NCBI RefSeq assembly: GCF_003574395.1
Contig: NZ_QMJY01000074.1
Coordinates: 1 to 62,200, forward strand
Length of the DNA stretch: 62,200 bases
Origin: Tabrizicola thermarum
Lineage (GTDB): Bacteria > Pseudomonadota > Alphaproteobacteria > Rhodobacterales > Rhodobacteraceae
Direction: 5' to 3'
Positions 51,227-62,118 of this stretch are shown one piece after another (positions within the stretch are counted from its first letter, which is position 1; each line of letters begins with the position of its first letter). The notes beneath the pieces are model-generated. The model had not been told where the DNA came from and did not search any database. It saw only the letters and a list, made by a program, of their open reading frames with translations. The position numbers and the translations under genes are program-made.

Positions 51227-52324
51227 ATGCGGAAGGACGGGGCCTTGTGGGCGCTGGGGGCGATGTCGGGCACGTCGCTCGATGGCGTCGACGCCGCGAT
51301 GATAAAGACCGACGGTCACGCGGTCTTTGCCTTCGGCCCCTCGGCCTATCGCCCCTACACGCCCGAGGAACAGGCGATCCTTCGCGCAGCCCTCGGCCAC
51401 TGGCCGGGCGATCCGGAAACCCTGGCCGCCGCCGAGGTGGTCGAAACCGCCCATGCCGAAGTTCTCGCCCGCTTCACCGGGGCCGAGGTGCTGGGCTTTC
51501 ATGGCCAGACCCTGGCGCATGACCCCGCGGGCCGGGGCACGCACCAATGCGGCAACGGAGGGGTCCTGGCCCAGCTTCTCGGCCTGCCCACGGTCTGGGA
51601 TTTCCGTTCGGCCGACGTGACCATAGGCGGGCAGGGGGCGCCGCTGGCACCCTTCTACCATTTCGCGCTTGCCCGCCGGATCGGCGCAACACAGCCGCTG
51701 GCCTTTCTCAACCTCGGCGGGGTCGGCAACCTGACCTGGATCGACCCGACCGCCCCCGGCCCGGAGAACCCCGGTGCGCTTCTGGCCTTCGACACCGGCC
51801 CCGCAAACGCGCCGATCAACGACCTGATGCGGGACCGCCTCGGTCTCGATCACGACGAAGGCGGCCGGCTGGCCGCCCAGGGCGAGGTGGACGAGGATTT
51901 CGTCGCCTCGGTCCTCAAGGCCCCCTGGTTCGATGCCCCGCCTCCGAAGTCGCTGGACCGCAACGATTTTCACGGCCTGATCGACCGGCTGGAAATGCTG
52001 TCCGACGCCGATGCCGCAGCAACCCTCACCGCCATCGCCGCCGCCTCGGTTGCCGCCGCCCCGATCCATTTCCCCGCGCCGGTGACGCGCATCCTCGTCA
52101 CCGGCGGCGGGCGGCACAACCCGGTGCTGATGGCCGAGCTGCGCCGCCGCATTTCGGTGCGGATCGACCCGGTCGAGGCCGAGGGCCTCGACGGCGACAT
52201 GCTGGAGGCGCAGGCCTTCGCCTTCCTTGCGGTCCGCGTCCTGCGCAAGATGGCGACCTCGGGCCCCGATACCACCGGGGCACCCGCGCTGGTCGGCGGG
52301 GGGCAGATCAGCCGGCCCGACTGA
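51227..52324 (+). CDS. anmK: Anhydro-N-acetylmuramic acid kinase
   Basis: This 365-residue sugar kinase phosphorylates anhydroMurNAc in peptidoglycan recycling. Conserved elements are [14 protein letters not shown] (phosphate loop, residues ~11-24), [56 protein letters not shown] and [11 protein letters not shown]. An ATG at 51188 would add 13 residues not typical of the family, so 51227, with AAGGGA near it, is preferred. Its 3' end overlaps convergent rarD by 17 bp. Confidence 0.94.
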   Translation: MRKDGALWALGAMSGTSLDGVDAAMIKTDGHAVFAFGPSAYRPYTPEEQAILRAALGHWPGDPETLAAAEVVETAHAEVLARFTGAEVLGFHGQTLAHDPAGRGTHQCGNGGVLAQLLGLPTVWDFRSADVTIGGQGAPLAPFYHFALARRIGATQPLAFLNLGGVGNLTWIDPTAPGPENPGALLAFDTGPANAPINDLMRDRLGLDHDEGGRLAAQGEVDEDFVASVLKAPWFDAPPPKSLDRNDFHGLIDRLEMLSDADAAATLTAIAAASVAAAPIHFPAPVTRILVTGGGRHNPVLMAELRRRISVRIDPVEAEGLDGDMLEAQAFAFLAVRVLRKMATSGPDTTGAPALVGGGQISRPD

Positions 52325-53243
52325 ACCGCGCCATCAGGATCGGCAGCGAATAGATCACCAGCGCGGCCCAGATCAGGCTGAAGGCCGCCAGTTTCACCCC
52401 GCTGAACGGCTCGCCGAAGACAAAGACCGCGGTCAGGAAAATCATCGTCGGTGCGATGTATTGCATGATCGCGATGGTCGACAGGGTCAGCCGCTTGGCC
52501 CCGTTGGCGTAGATCATCAAGGGCACCGCCGTGACGATCCCGCAGCCCAGCAGAAGCGCATTGTCCCAGGCAACGCCTTGCAGGAAGTGCCCGGTTCCCT
52601 GCGCCTGCAACCAGCCGATATACCCCAGCGCCGGGATCAAGAGGATCAGCACCTCCAGCGTGAAGCCCTGGTTCGGCCCGATCGGCAGCCGCCGCTTGAG
52701 GTAGGCATAGACCCCCCAGGTCAGCGTCAGTCCCAGCGCCACCACCGGCAACCGCCCCGCCTCCCAGGTCAGGATGCCCACCGCCACCACCGCCAGCGCG
52801 ATCGCCGCCCCCTGCATCCGCCCCATCCGCTCGCCCAAGAGAACCGCGCCCAGGAAGATCGAAAACAAGGGGTTGATGTAATACCCGAGTGCGGCATCCA
52901 GCGCATGCCCCGACCCGATGGCCCAGACATAGATCCCCCAGTTGACGCTGATCAGCGCCGCCGTCAGCGCGCCCATCGCCAGCATCCTCGGGGATTGCAA
53001 AGCCGCCTTCAGATCCGCCGTCCGCCCCAGCCATGCGATCACCGCCACGGCAATCGGCACCGACCAGACCACCCGGTGCGCGATCACCTCGACCGGAGGG
53101 ATATGCGCCAGCGCCTTCATGTAGATCGGCAGAAAGCCCCACATGAGGTAAGCCGTCAGGGCATAAAGAAAGCCGGACAGGCTGTCACCGGTCGTCGCCC
53201 CCGGGACAGCATCTGGGCGGGGCAGGGCAGGGGTATCGCTCAT
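52308..53243 (-). CDS. rarD: RarD-type EamA/DMT-family transporter
   Basis: This 311-residue membrane protein has ten predicted helices in two EamA halves. [64 protein letters not shown] and [22 protein letters not shown] are specific to the RarD subgroup. RarD is linked to chloramphenicol sensitivity in E. coli, but its substrate is unknown. It is the first of a leftward gene with ~126 bp to the truncated cupin gene upstream. Confidence 0.93.
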   Translation of the reverse strand: MSDTPALPRPDAVPGATTGDSLSGFLYALTAYLMWGFLPIYMKALAHIPPVEVIAHRVVWSVPIAVAVIAWLGRTADLKAALQSPRMLAMGALTAALISVNWGIYVWAIGSGHALDAALGYYINPLFSIFLGAVLLGERMGRMQGAAIALAVVAVGILTWEAGRLPVVALGLTLTWGVYAYLKRRLPIGPNQGFTLEVLILLIPALGYIGWLQAQGTGHFLQGVAWDNALLLGCGIVTAVPLMIYANGAKRLTLSTIAIMQYIAPTMIFLTAVFVFGEPFSGVKLAAFSLIWAALVIYSLPILMARFSRAG

Positions 53244-53320
53244 GCCCTCTGCCTATCCAAAGCCCCCGCCGACAACCACCCCGATCTTGTGCCCCGCACA
53301 ATCCCGGCCCCGCGCCCCAA

Positions 53321-53362
53321 GGCATCTTGCTCTTTTCCGAAATACTCCCGCCGGAGGCATCC
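53321..53362 (-). repeat. AGTATTT intergenic repeat, copy d (short hairpin)
   Basis: On the minus strand GGATGCCTCCGGCGGGAGTATTTC is followed by GGAAAAGAGCAAGATG. The AGTATTTC-GAAAAGAGCAA core matches copies b and c with one substitution. The G-rich hairpin is replaced by a shorter CTCC-GGC-GGAG stem. It lies between the cupin and rarD genes. Confidence 0.6.
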
Positions 53363-53369
53363 GACCGCG

Positions 53370-53687
53370 TCACCCAGGCGGTCCTGAGGGCCTCACGCGC
53401 GCCCGTCGCTTGCCCCGCCCGGACGCAGACCTGTCACCCGGCACCCGCACCTCCCGCGCCGCCGTCTCTCCCAGCGACAGCACCAGGGGCGCGCCCGCGT
53501 GCCACAGCCGGATCTCGTCGGCATCCACCCGGTGCCAATGCGACTGCTCGCCCGCGCGCAGCAGGAACAGGATCGCCGTGCCCGAGGCCCGGCCCGCGAC
53601 CTCCGGCCCGACCCATGTCTCCCGGTACCACCCACCCTCGGGATGCGGCCGCAAGCCCAGCTGCGCGATGATCGCTTCTGCGCTCAT
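53370..53687 (-). pseudogene. DUF985 cupin-family protein, truncated
   Basis: 105 codons start MSAEAIIAQLGLRPHPEGGWYRETW and continue SGTAILFLLRAGEQSHWHRVDADEIRLWHAGAPLVLSLGET, the first half of the DUF985 (cupin_5) fold with its metal-type His residues. Family proteins run to ~140-165 residues. After GETAA the sequence becomes arginine-rich and stops, and the expected second half (a PAGWWQAA-like block) is not found in any frame up to the AGTATTT repeat. A deletion linked to that repeat is plausible. It remains coupled to the pseudouridine synthase by an ATGA overlap. Confidence 0.65.
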
Positions 53688-54214
53688 GCTTCCCTCCACT
53701 GCCCCGGGGCCAGCCCCTCCAGCGTCCAGTCCCCCACGCGCCACCTGATCAGCCGCAGACAGGGCAGCCCCACCGCCGCACACATGCGCCGCACCTGCCG
53801 GTTCCGCCCCTCGCGGATGGTGAGTTCGATCCACCCGTCCGGCACCGACTTGCGCACCCGGATGGGCGGCGTCCGGGGCCAGAGCCACCCCGGCTCCGCC
53901 ACAGCCTTCGCCTTCGCGGGCAAGGTCGGCCCGTCGTTCAGCAGCAGCCCCAGGCGCAACCTCTCCAGCGCATCCTCGCCGACCACCCCCTCGACCTGCG
54001 CGAAATAGGTCTTCTCCTGCTTGAACTTCGGATCCGCAATCCGCGCCTGCAAGCGCCCGTCATCGGTCAGCACCACCAGCCCCTCGGAATCCCGGTCCAG
54101 CCGCCCCGCCGGATAGACCCCCTTCCGGGCTACGTAATCCGCCAGCACCGCCCTATCCCCGTCGCGCGAGAACTGGCACAGGACATCATAGGGTTTGTTC
54201 AGCAGGATCAGCAT
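53684..54214 (-). CDS. RsuA/RluE-family rRNA pseudouridine synthase
   Basis: This 176-residue single-domain pseudouridine synthase lacks an S4 domain, as in RluE. The catalytic Asp is in YPAGRLDRDSEGLVVLTDDG; LNKPYDVLCQFS at the start and IREGRNRQVRRMCAAVGLPCLRLIR near the end are family motifs. It probably modifies one uridine of 23S rRNA. The start at 54214 gives the conserved MLILLNKPY. It precedes the cupin remnant on the same transcript and follows eno on the same strand. Confidence 0.9.
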   Translation of the reverse strand: MLILLNKPYDVLCQFSRDGDRAVLADYVARKGVYPAGRLDRDSEGLVVLTDDGRLQARIADPKFKQEKTYFAQVEGVVGEDALERLRLGLLLNDGPTLPAKAKAVAEPGWLWPRTPPIRVRKSVPDGWIELTIREGRNRQVRRMCAAVGLPCLRLIRWRVGDWTLEGLAPGQWREA

Positions 54215-54240
54215 ATCCCCTTGCTGCCATGACCGGGCAC

Positions 54241-54271
54241 AAAAGCAAACGGGCACCCGAAGGCGCCCGCC
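54241..54271 (-). terminator. Rho-independent terminator downstream of eno
   Basis: On the minus strand GGGCGCC-TTCG-GGTGCCC (one G-T pair) is followed by GTTTGCTTTTG. It lies about 55-80 bp after the eno stop, past a perfect palindrome, and separates eno from the pseudouridine synthase gene. Confidence 0.75.
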
Positions 54272-54292
54272 GATTTCTTCCAGGAAACCGGA

Positions 54293-54314
54293 CCGGAATT
54301 TTCGAAAATTCCGG
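54293..54314. repeat. Single TTCGAA-centred 22-bp palindrome after eno
   Basis: CCGGAATTTTCGAAAATTCC plus GG is a perfect 22-bp inverted repeat centred on TTCGAA. It resembles one half of the double elements at 5881-5922 and 20983-21024. It lies between the eno stop and its terminator, so it is transcribed as part of the eno 3' UTR. Confidence 0.75.
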
Positions 54315-54323
54315 CCCTGACCC

Positions 54324-55652
<1,329 letters not shown>

Positions 55653-56555
55653 TCACGGCACAGAGGAAGCGCGTTTCCTCGCCCGTTCCCGGGCGAAGGC
55701 GTATAGTCCCGATCCGACGACCAGACCCGCGCCCAGCAGGGTCGAGGCCTCGGGCCGTTCGCCCAGAAATACCATCGCGATCACCATCGCGAATACCAGC
55801 CGGGTGTAACGGAACGGTGCCACGACCGAGACCTCGCCCAGCCGCATCGCCGCGACCACCGCGTAATAGCCGAACAGGCCCGAGACCAGCGCGCCCCCCA
55901 GCCCCGCCCATTGCCCCGGCGTCGGCGGCACGAAACTCTGCCCCATCCCCGCCATCAGCAGCGCCCCCGAGGGCACCAGCCCCAGATAGGCCCAGGTCGC
56001 CACCTGAAACGTCCCGATCCGTGCGGGCATCACCCGCGTCGCCAGGTCCCGCGCTGCCAGCACCACCACGCAGGCCACCGTCAACAGCCCCGTCGGATCG
56101 AACGCCGCATCCCAGGGCTTCAGGATCACCAGGACGCCCGCGAACCCCACCAGGATCGAGACCCACCGCCGCCAGCCGACCTTTTCGCCCAGAAACAGCG
56201 CCGCCCCCGCCACGACCACAAGGGGCGAGGCCTGCAACAGCGCCGAGGTCATCGTCAGCGGCGCCAGCGCCAGCGCCAGGATATACAGAACCGCCGCCGC
56301 CGCCTCGGCCAGCGTCCGCACCAGCGCCATGCCCCGCAAAGCCTCCAGCGACAGCACCCGCTGCCGCTGCCCCGCCGCCAGCGCCCAGAAGACGCAGGCC
56401 CCCGCCGCCCCGGTCAGCGCCAGAACCTGCCCCGGCGGCAGGGCCTCGGCCGACCATTTCAGGAACAGATCCTCGACGGCAAAGAACGCCATCGAGCCCA
56501 CCATCAGCCCAGCTGCCCGGGTGTTGTCGGCGGCGTCAGTGGGGCGGGGGGGCAT
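55653..56555 (-). CDS. EamA/DMT-family transporter
   Basis: This 300-residue protein has about ten membrane helices in two EamA repeats (MVGSMAFFAVEDLFLKWSAEALPPGQVLAL, LLQASPLVVVAGAALFLGEKVGWRRW, FRYTRLVFAMVIAMVFLGERPEASTLLGAGLVVGSGLYAFARE). The FLGE pattern in both halves is typical of the S-adenosylmethionine/nucleotide-sugar-like DMT branch. The substrate is unknown. It lies upstream of eno on the same strand and is divergent from a second EamA gene. Confidence 0.88.
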   Translation of the reverse strand: MPPRPTDAADNTRAAGLMVGSMAFFAVEDLFLKWSAEALPPGQVLALTGAAGACVFWALAAGQRQRVLSLEALRGMALVRTLAEAAAAVLYILALALAPLTMTSALLQASPLVVVAGAALFLGEKVGWRRWVSILVGFAGVLVILKPWDAAFDPTGLLTVACVVVLAARDLATRVMPARIGTFQVATWAYLGLVPSGALLMAGMGQSFVPPTPGQWAGLGGALVSGLFGYYAVVAAMRLGEVSVVAPFRYTRLVFAMVIAMVFLGERPEASTLLGAGLVVGSGLYAFARERARKRASSVP

Positions 56556-56830
56556 GGCGGTCTCCGGTCAGGCCCACAGGCCTACACCGGCCCCCGGCGG
56601 AAGGAAACCGTCAGCGATACAGCCGCAGCACCCCCGACAGGTCGTGCCAGCGGTTGCCCCCGACGACCCCTGCGCCAGGCTCGGGACGCCCCTGGCGCTT
56701 ACCACCGCGATTGCGATCTTCACCAATGTCCTGCCGAAGCTCATTGCCACACTCCTTCACCCGAAGGTGGCTGCCTTCCTTGCCGCCGCCCGCCGGTCAA
56801 TGCAAAAGGGGCGCAGGGCAGGGGGGAAAG
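56556..56830. other. 275-bp spacer between two divergent EamA transporter genes
   Basis: No convincing gene. On the minus strand ~30 codons near 56640-56750 (MSFGRTLVKIAIAVVSARGV) vaguely resemble the start of small YidB/DUF937-like proteins and then become Gly/Cys-rich, so a decayed gene is possible. The divergent start sites lie at either end; no operator is obvious. Confidence 0.35.
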
Positions 56831-57718
56831 ATGCGCAAGACGAAACTCGACGGGGCCGGGGTGGCGATGCTCCTTGGCGTGCAGGGCCTCCTCGCCGTCA
56901 ACCAGATCATCATCAAGCTGGTGAACGCGGGCCTCCAACCCGTGTTCTTTGCGGGCCTCCGCTCGCTTCTTGCCATCGGCTTCGTCTGGGCCTGGCTGGT
57001 CTGGAAAGGCCGCCCGCCGCGCCTGCATCGCGCGGCCTGGGGCACCGGCCTTCTCATCGGCAGCCTCTTTGCCGCCGAATTCCTGTTCCTCTTCCTTGCC
57101 ATCGACCTGACGACCGTCGGCCGCTCGGCCATCATCATGTATTCGATGCCGGTCTGGTTCGCGATCCTTGCCCATTTCGGCCTGGGCGAACGGATCACCG
57201 GCCCCCGCGCCGCCGGTCTTGCCCTTGCCTTCACCGGCTGCGCCGCCGCGATCCTGTCGCGCCCCGACACCGGAGAGGCGAGCCTGGCGGGCGATCTCTG
57301 CGCGCTTGGCGCCGCCTGGGGCTGGGCGCTGACCGCCTATGTCGCCCGCCGCCCGGTGATGCGCGAGGAAGGCGCCGAGATGCAGCTTTTCTGGATGGTC
57401 CTCGTCTCGGCCCCGATCCTGCTCGGTGCCTCGCTCTTCTTCGGCCCCCTGATCCGCGACCTCCACGCCCTGCATATCGCAGGTCTGGTCTTCCAGTCCT
57501 CGGTCGTCGTCGCGGGCGGCTTCATCGCCTGGCTCTGGCTGCTGTCGGTCTATCCCTCGTCCACCGTGGCCTCGTTTTCCTTCCTCACGCCGATCCTCGC
57601 GCTTCTCCTCGGCGCACTCCTCTTTGGCGAAACCATCGGCCTGCCGATTCTCCTTGCGGCTGCACTGGTGGCAGCCGGGATCGTCCTGATGAATCGGCCT
57701 GTTGCCGCGAAGCCATAG
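56831..57718 (+). CDS. EamA/DMT-family transporter (second copy)
   Basis: This 295-residue ten-helix drug/metabolite transporter starts LDGAGVAMLLGVQGLLAVNQIIIKLVNAGLQPVFFAGLRSLLAIG. It contains FLFLAIDLTTVGRSAIIMYSMPVWFAILAHFGLGERITGPRAAGL and ends SFLTPILALLLGALLFGETIGLPILLAAALVAAGIVLMNRP. Related in fold but not close in sequence to the neighbouring EamA protein. AAAG before ATG 56831 gives a weak ribosome binding site. Substrate unknown. Confidence 0.88.
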   Translation: MRKTKLDGAGVAMLLGVQGLLAVNQIIIKLVNAGLQPVFFAGLRSLLAIGFVWAWLVWKGRPPRLHRAAWGTGLLIGSLFAAEFLFLFLAIDLTTVGRSAIIMYSMPVWFAILAHFGLGERITGPRAAGLALAFTGCAAAILSRPDTGEASLAGDLCALGAAWGWALTAYVARRPVMREEGAEMQLFWMVLVSAPILLGASLFFGPLIRDLHALHIAGLVFQSSVVVAGGFIAWLWLLSVYPSSTVASFSFLTPILALLLGALLFGETIGLPILLAAALVAAGIVLMNRPVAAKP

Positions 57719-57973
57719 CCCGCTGGCGCGGGGAATCGCGCAAGTCGACCGACGCCCCGGACCGAGGGCCGCAGAAGGCCGCCCCGCAACCGCGCCGAGA
57801 GCTTGGGAAATCCGGCACTCTTCACAAATTGCGCGAACTCTGTCCCCAGCTCTGTCCACATCCCCGGCTCACAACCCGTCGCGGCCGCGTGATGTGCCCG
57901 GCAAATCGTCAAGCCGGAAAATTCGCATCAGCGCGAAATTTTTCCGTTGATAGGACGGGAAGATTACGACACT
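57719..57973. other. Gene-free upstream part of the nrdJ leader region
   Basis: Between the EamA gene and the nrdJ promoter I see no frame with family resemblance. A weak GC-rich hairpin (GAGGGCCGCAGAAGGCCGCCC) follows the EamA stop by ~50 bp. The distal part becomes AT-richer (AAATTTTTCCG) as it nears the promoter. No cobalamin riboswitch consensus was recognised here or in the leader. Confidence 0.4.
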
Positions 57974-58009
57974 TTGACAAAGCGGCGGGGACAACCACTA
58001 AATCTAGTG
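57974..58009 (+). promoter_or_regulatory. nrdJ promoter overlapped by an NrdR-box-like palindrome
   Basis: TTGACA and ACTAAA are 17 bp apart. CACTAAATCTAGTG (six of seven pairs symmetric) covers the -10 box and resembles the NrdR consensus CAC[AT]ATATAT[AT]GTG. Binding there would block RNA polymerase when deoxynucleotides are plentiful. A second NrdR box usually lies ~15 bp away; none with the right spacing is clear. The leader to the nrdJ ATG is about 180 nt. Confidence 0.6.
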
Positions 58010-58189
58010 CCGCAGCGAACAGGCAGATCGACCCACACAAAGGGCATCCAAATCGGATGCGGCCCTCTTGGCGGACTGTGACCGTCAGGACCGGACCTCT
58101 GTTGCCTGATCGCTGTCGCGCAAGGTCGGACGTCCCCGCGATCGGACACAAGCAAGGGCCGTTGGGCCCACAAAAAGGAGATCAGGGGC

Positions 58190-61100
58190 ATGAAGATCGA
58201 GCGGAAGTTCACGACCGAAGCGACCGGCGCCTATGGCGCGATGGCCTTCACCACCACCGTTTCCGAAATCCGCAACCCGGACGGCAAGGTCGTCTTCCGC
58301 AACGACGCCGTCGAGATCCCCGAGGGCTGGAGCCAGGTCGCCTCCGACGTGCTCGCCCAGAAATATTTCCGCAAGGCGGGCGTTCCGGCCGTTCTGAAGA
58401 AGGTCAAGGAAAAGGGCGTGCCCGAATTCCTGTGGCGGTCGGTCCCCGATGAGGAAGCTCTGGCCAAACTGCCCGAAGATCAACGCTTTGTCGGCGAAAC
58501 CTCAGCCAAGCAGGTCTTTGACCGCCTTGCCGGGGCCTGGGCCTATTGGGGCTGGAAGGGCGGCTATTTCACCACCGAATCCGACGCTCGCGCCTATTAT
58601 GACGAGATGCGCTTCATGCTCGCGCGCCAGATGGCCGCGCCGAACTCGCCGCAGTGGTTCAACACCGGCCTGCACTGGGCCTATGGCATCGACGGGCCGA
58701 GCCAGGGCCACTTCTACGTCGACCACGCCACGGGCAAGCTGACCAAATCCACCAGCGCCTACGAACACCCCCAGCCGCACGCCTGCTTCATCCAGTCGGT
58801 CAAGGATGACCTCGTCGGCGACGGCGGCATCATGGACCTCTGGGTGCGCGAGGCGCGGCTGTTCAAATACGGCTCGGGCACCGGCACCAACTTCTCCTCC
58901 TTGCGCGGGGAAGGGGAAAAGCTGTCCGGCGGCGGCAAGTCCTCGGGCCTGATGGGCTTTCTCAAGATCGGCGACCGCGCGGCGGGGGCGATCAAGTCGG
59001 GCGGCACCACGCGGCGCGCGGCGAAGATGGTGATCTGCGACATGGATCACCCCGATATCGAGCAGTTCATCAACTGGAAGGTCATCGAGGAACAGAAGGT
59101 CGCCAGCCTCGTCGCCGGGTCCAAGATGCATGAGGCCCGCCTCAACGACATCTTCGCCGCGATCCGCCAGTGGGACGGGGCTGAGGCCGACGCCACCGAC
59201 CCGGCGAAGAACGCCGCGCTGAAAGCCGCGATCAAGGCGGCCAAGAAGGCGATGATCCCCGACACCTACACCAACCGGGTGCTGCAATACGCGCGTCAGG
59301 GCTTCACCTCGATCGAATTCCCGACCTACGACACCGACTGGGATTCCGAGGCCTACATCTCGGTCTCCGGCCAGAACTCCAACAACTCGGTCCGCGTGAC
59401 CGACGCCTTCCTGCGCGCGGTGAAGGAGGACAAGCCGTGGGAGCTGATCCGCCGCACCGACGGCAAGGTCGCCAAGACCGTCTCGGCGCGCGAGCTCTGG
59501 GACCAGATCGGCCACGCCGCCTGGGCCTGCGCCGACCCCGGCATCCAGTTCCACGACACGGTGAACGCCTGGCACACCTGCCCCGAGGACGGCCCGATCC
59601 GCGGCTCGAACCCCTGCTCGGAATACATGTTCCTTGACGACACGGCCTGCAACCTGGCGTCGATGAACCTCTTGACCTTCCACAGGAACGGCAAATTCGA
59701 CGCCGATGCCTATGTCCACGCGTCCCGGCTCTGGACCGTGACGCTGGAAATCAGCGTGATGATGGCGCAGTTCCCCTCGAAGGAAATCGCGCAACTCAGC
59801 TACGACTTCCGCACCCTCGGCCTCGGCTACGCCAACATCGGCGGGCTCCTCATGAACATGGGCCTCGGCTACGACAGCGACGAAGGCCGCGCCCTTTGCG
59901 GCGCGCTCACGGCGATCATGACCGGCGTCGCCTATGCGACCTCGGCCGAGATGGCCAGGGAACTCGGCCCCTTCGCGGGCTATGAGCGCAACAAGCAGCA
60001 CATGCTCCGCGTCATCCGCAACCACCGCGCCGCCGCGCACGGGCTGCCCTACGAGGGCCTGAACGTCCCCGTCGTCGCCCTTGACCAGGCGAACTGCCCC
60101 GACCAGACCCTTGTCGCCCTGGCCAAATCCGCCTGGGACGAGGCCCTGCGCCTGGGCGAGGCCCACGGCTACCGCAACGCCCAGACCACCGTGATCGCCC
60201 CCACCGGCACCATCGGCCTTGTGATGGACTGCGATACCACCGGCATCGAACCCGACTTCGCGCTGGTCAAGTTCAAGAAACTGGCCGGCGGCGGCTACTT
60301 CAAGATCATCAACCAGTCGGTCCCCGCGGCGCTGGAAACCCTCGGCTACTCCACCAGCCAAGCGGCGGAAATCGTCGCCTACGCCGTCGGCCACGGCTCG
60401 CTCGGCCAGGCGCCCGGCATCAACCACACCGCCCTCATCGGCCACGGCTTCGGCCCCCGCGAGATCGAAAAGATCGAAGCCGCCCTGCCGTCCGCCTTCG
60501 ACATCCGCTTCGTCTTCAACCAGTGGACCCTGGGCGAGGACTTCTGCAAGGGCACCCTCGGCATCCCGGCCGAACGCCTTGCCGACCCCACCTTCGACCT
60601 CCTGCGTCACCTCGGCTTCACCAAGGCCCAGATCGACGCCGCCAACGACCATGTCTGCGGCACCATGACCCTGGAAGGCGCCCCCTTCCTCAAGCCCGAA
60701 CACTACCACGTCTTTGACTGCGCCAACCCCTGCGGCAAGACCGGCAAGCGCTTCCTCAGCGTGGAGTCGCACATCAAGATGATGGCCGCCGCCCAGTCCT
60801 TCATCTCGGGCGCGATCTCCAAGACCATCAACATGCCGAACAACGCCACCATCGCCGAAGTGCTGGCGGCCTATGAACTGTCGCACTCGCTCGGCATCAA
60901 GGCTAACGCGCTCTACCGCGACGGCTCCAAGCTCAGCCAACCCCTCGCCTCGGCGCTGATCGAGGACGACGACGAGGCCGAGGAGACCCTCGCCAACGGC
61001 TCGATCACAGAGAAGGCCCAGGTCGTCGCCGAAAAGATCGTCGAGAAGGTGATCGTCAAGGAAATCGTCCGCAGCCACCGCGAGAAGCTGCCCGAACGCC

Positions 61101-61864
61101 GCAAGGGCTATACCCAGAAGGCCATCGTGGGCGGCCACAAGGTCTATCTGCGCACGGGCGAATATGCCGACGGCTCGCTGGGCGAGATCTTCATCGACAT
61201 GCACAAGGAAGGCGCGGGCTTCCGGGCGATGATGAACAACTTCGCCATCGCGGTTTCCGTGGGCCTGCAATACGGCGTGCCGCTGGAGGAATTCGTCGAG
61301 GCCTTCACCTTCACCCGGTTCGAACCGGCCGGCATGGTGCAGGGCAACGACTCGATCAAGAACGCGACCTCGATCCTCGACTACATCTTCCGCGAACTGG
61401 CGGTTTCCTACCTCGACCGCACCGACCTCGCCCATGTCGCACCGAAGGGGGCCGCCTTCGACGACCTCGGCCGGGGCGACGAGGAAGGCAAGCGCAACAT
61501 CGCCGAACCTTCGGACGTCGCTGCCTCGAAATCGCTGGAGGTCCTGAAACAGGTCGCCTCGACCGGCTACATGAGGAAACGCCTGCCGCAGGAATTCACC
61601 GTCCTGCAAGGCGGGGTAGGGGCCACCGCGCTCGCCACCGGCACCGACGCCCTGTCGATGCTGATGCCCGAGACGCGCGTGACCGGCTTCTCGGAGACGA
61701 CCTCGACCTTCGCAATCGGCTCGGTCACCTCCGACGCCCGGTCCAAGGCCAAGCTGCAGGGCTACACCGGGGATTCGTGCCCGGAGTGCGGGAACTACAC
61801 GATGGTGCGGAACGGGTCGTGCCTGAAGTGCAACAGCTGCGGCGCGACGACCGGGTGCAGCTGA
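58190..61864 (+). CDS. nrdJ: NrdJ, adenosylcobalamin-dependent ribonucleoside-diphosphate reductase
   Basis: This 1224-residue class II ribonucleotide reductase makes deoxynucleotides using coenzyme B12, independent of oxygen. Seen in order: [24 protein letters not shown], the [11 protein letters not shown] loop, the substrate-site [36 protein letters not shown] (active-site Cys and the N-x-Cys-x-Glu motif), [21 protein letters not shown], and a C-terminal zinc-ribbon [22 protein letters not shown]. Full length for the large NrdJ form. The start at 58190 follows AAAAAGGAGATC. Monocistronic, with its own promoter and terminator. Confidence 0.97.
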   Translation: MKIERKFTTEATGAYGAMAFTTTVSEIRNPDGKVVFRNDAVEIPEGWSQVASDVLAQKYFRKAGVPAVLKKVKEKGVPEFLWRSVPDEEALAKLPEDQRFVGETSAKQVFDRLAGAWAYWGWKGGYFTTESDARAYYDEMRFMLARQMAAPNSPQWFNTGLHWAYGIDGPSQGHFYVDHATGKLTKSTSAYEHPQPHACFIQSVKDDLVGDGGIMDLWVREARLFKYGSGTGTNFSSLRGEGEKLSGGGKSSGLMGFLKIGDRAAGAIKSGGTTRRAAKMVICDMDHPDIEQFINWKVIEEQKVASLVAGSKMHEARLNDIFAAIRQWDGAEADATDPAKNAALKAAIKAAKKAMIPDTYTNRVLQYARQGFTSIEFPTYDTDWDSEAYISVSGQNSNNSVRVTDAFLRAVKEDKPWELIRRTDGKVAKTVSARELWDQIGHAAWACADPGIQFHDTVNAWHTCPEDGPIRGSNPCSEYMFLDDTACNLASMNLLTFHRNGKFDADAYVHASRLWTVTLEISVMMAQFPSKEIAQLSYDFRTLGLGYANIGGLLMNMGLGYDSDEGRALCGALTAIMTGVAYATSAEMARELGPFAGYERNKQHMLRVIRNHRAAAHGLPYEGLNVPVVALDQANCPDQTLVALAKSAWDEALRLGEAHGYRNAQTTVIAPTGTIGLVMDCDTTGIEPDFALVKFKKLAGGGYFKIINQSVPAALETLGYSTSQAAEIVAYAVGHGSLGQAPGINHTALIGHGFGPREIEKIEAALPSAFDIRFVFNQWTLGEDFCKGTLGIPAERLADPTFDLLRHLGFTKAQIDAANDHVCGTMTLEGAPFLKPEHYHVFDCANPCGKTGKRFLSVESHIKMMAAAQSFISGAISKTINMPNNATIAEVLAAYELSHSLGIKANALYRDGSKLSQPLASALIEDDDEAEETLANGSITEKAQVVAEKIVEKVIVKEIVRSHREKLPERRKGYTQKAIVGGHKVYLRTGEYADGSLGEIFIDMHKEGAGFRAMMNNFAIAVSVGLQYGVPLEEFVEAFTFTRFEPAGMVQGNDSIKNATSILDYIFRELAVSYLDRTDLAHVAPKGAAFDDLGRGDEEGKRNIAEPSDVAASKSLEVLKQVASTGYMRKRLPQEFTVLQGGVGATALATGTDALSMLMPETRVTGFSETTSTFAIGSVTSDARSKAKLQGYTGDSCPECGNYTMVRNGSCLKCNSCGATTGCS

Positions 61865-61889
61865 GCCTTTGATCTGCGGACCAAACATG

Positions 61890-61920
61890 ACGGCGGGCCA
61901 TGTGCCCGCCGTTTTCTGTT
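61890..61920 (+). terminator. Rho-independent terminator of nrdJ
   Basis: ACGGCGGGC and GCCCGCCGT pair around CATGT and are followed by TTTCTGTTTCC, 26 bp after the nrdJ stop. This is a strong intrinsic terminator. Confidence 0.9.
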
Positions 61921-61939
61921 TCCTTCTTGGGGTTGAGCC

Positions 61940-62118
61940 ATGAGAACTATCGTTGAGCGAATGCTGCCGCAGCAGTTCCTGCTTGATCTGGGAACCTACA
62001 TGCAGACCGCTGCTCATATCGAACTGGCCGTGTGGCAGACCACCATGCATGCAGAAGGGATCGACCCACACTCCGTTGAAGAGTATCGCAGCTACGTCAG
62101 TCTCAAGCTCAAGACTCA
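61940..62118 (+). pseudogene. Hypothetical protein gene, 5' part, interrupted
   Basis: About 60 codons start MRTIVERMLPQQFLLDLGTY and continue MQTAAHIELAVWQTTMHAEGIDPHSVEEYRSYVSLKLKT, a plausible soluble helical protein. GGGGTTGAG precedes the ATG. After LKLKT the frame enters sequence that looks like an insertion-sequence end and stops 11 codons later. G+C here is clearly lower than in nrdJ, suggesting foreign origin. I do not recognise the family. Confidence 0.45.

Noticed and set aside
53321-53362. CRISPR-like repeat among the AGTATTT elements
   Set aside because: The four copies are tens of kilobases apart with no regular spacers; they are dispersed intergenic repeats.
57974-58189. Cobalamin riboswitch upstream of nrdJ
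   Set aside because: Expected for a B12-dependent enzyme, but I found no recognisable B12-box consensus in the leader; only an NrdR-like palindrome is supported.
58502-62071. A 1189-codon minus-strand open frame opposite nrdJ
   Set aside because: Val/Gly/Asp-rich antisense shadow. nrdJ on the other strand has every family motif; long antisense frames are expected at this third-position G+C.
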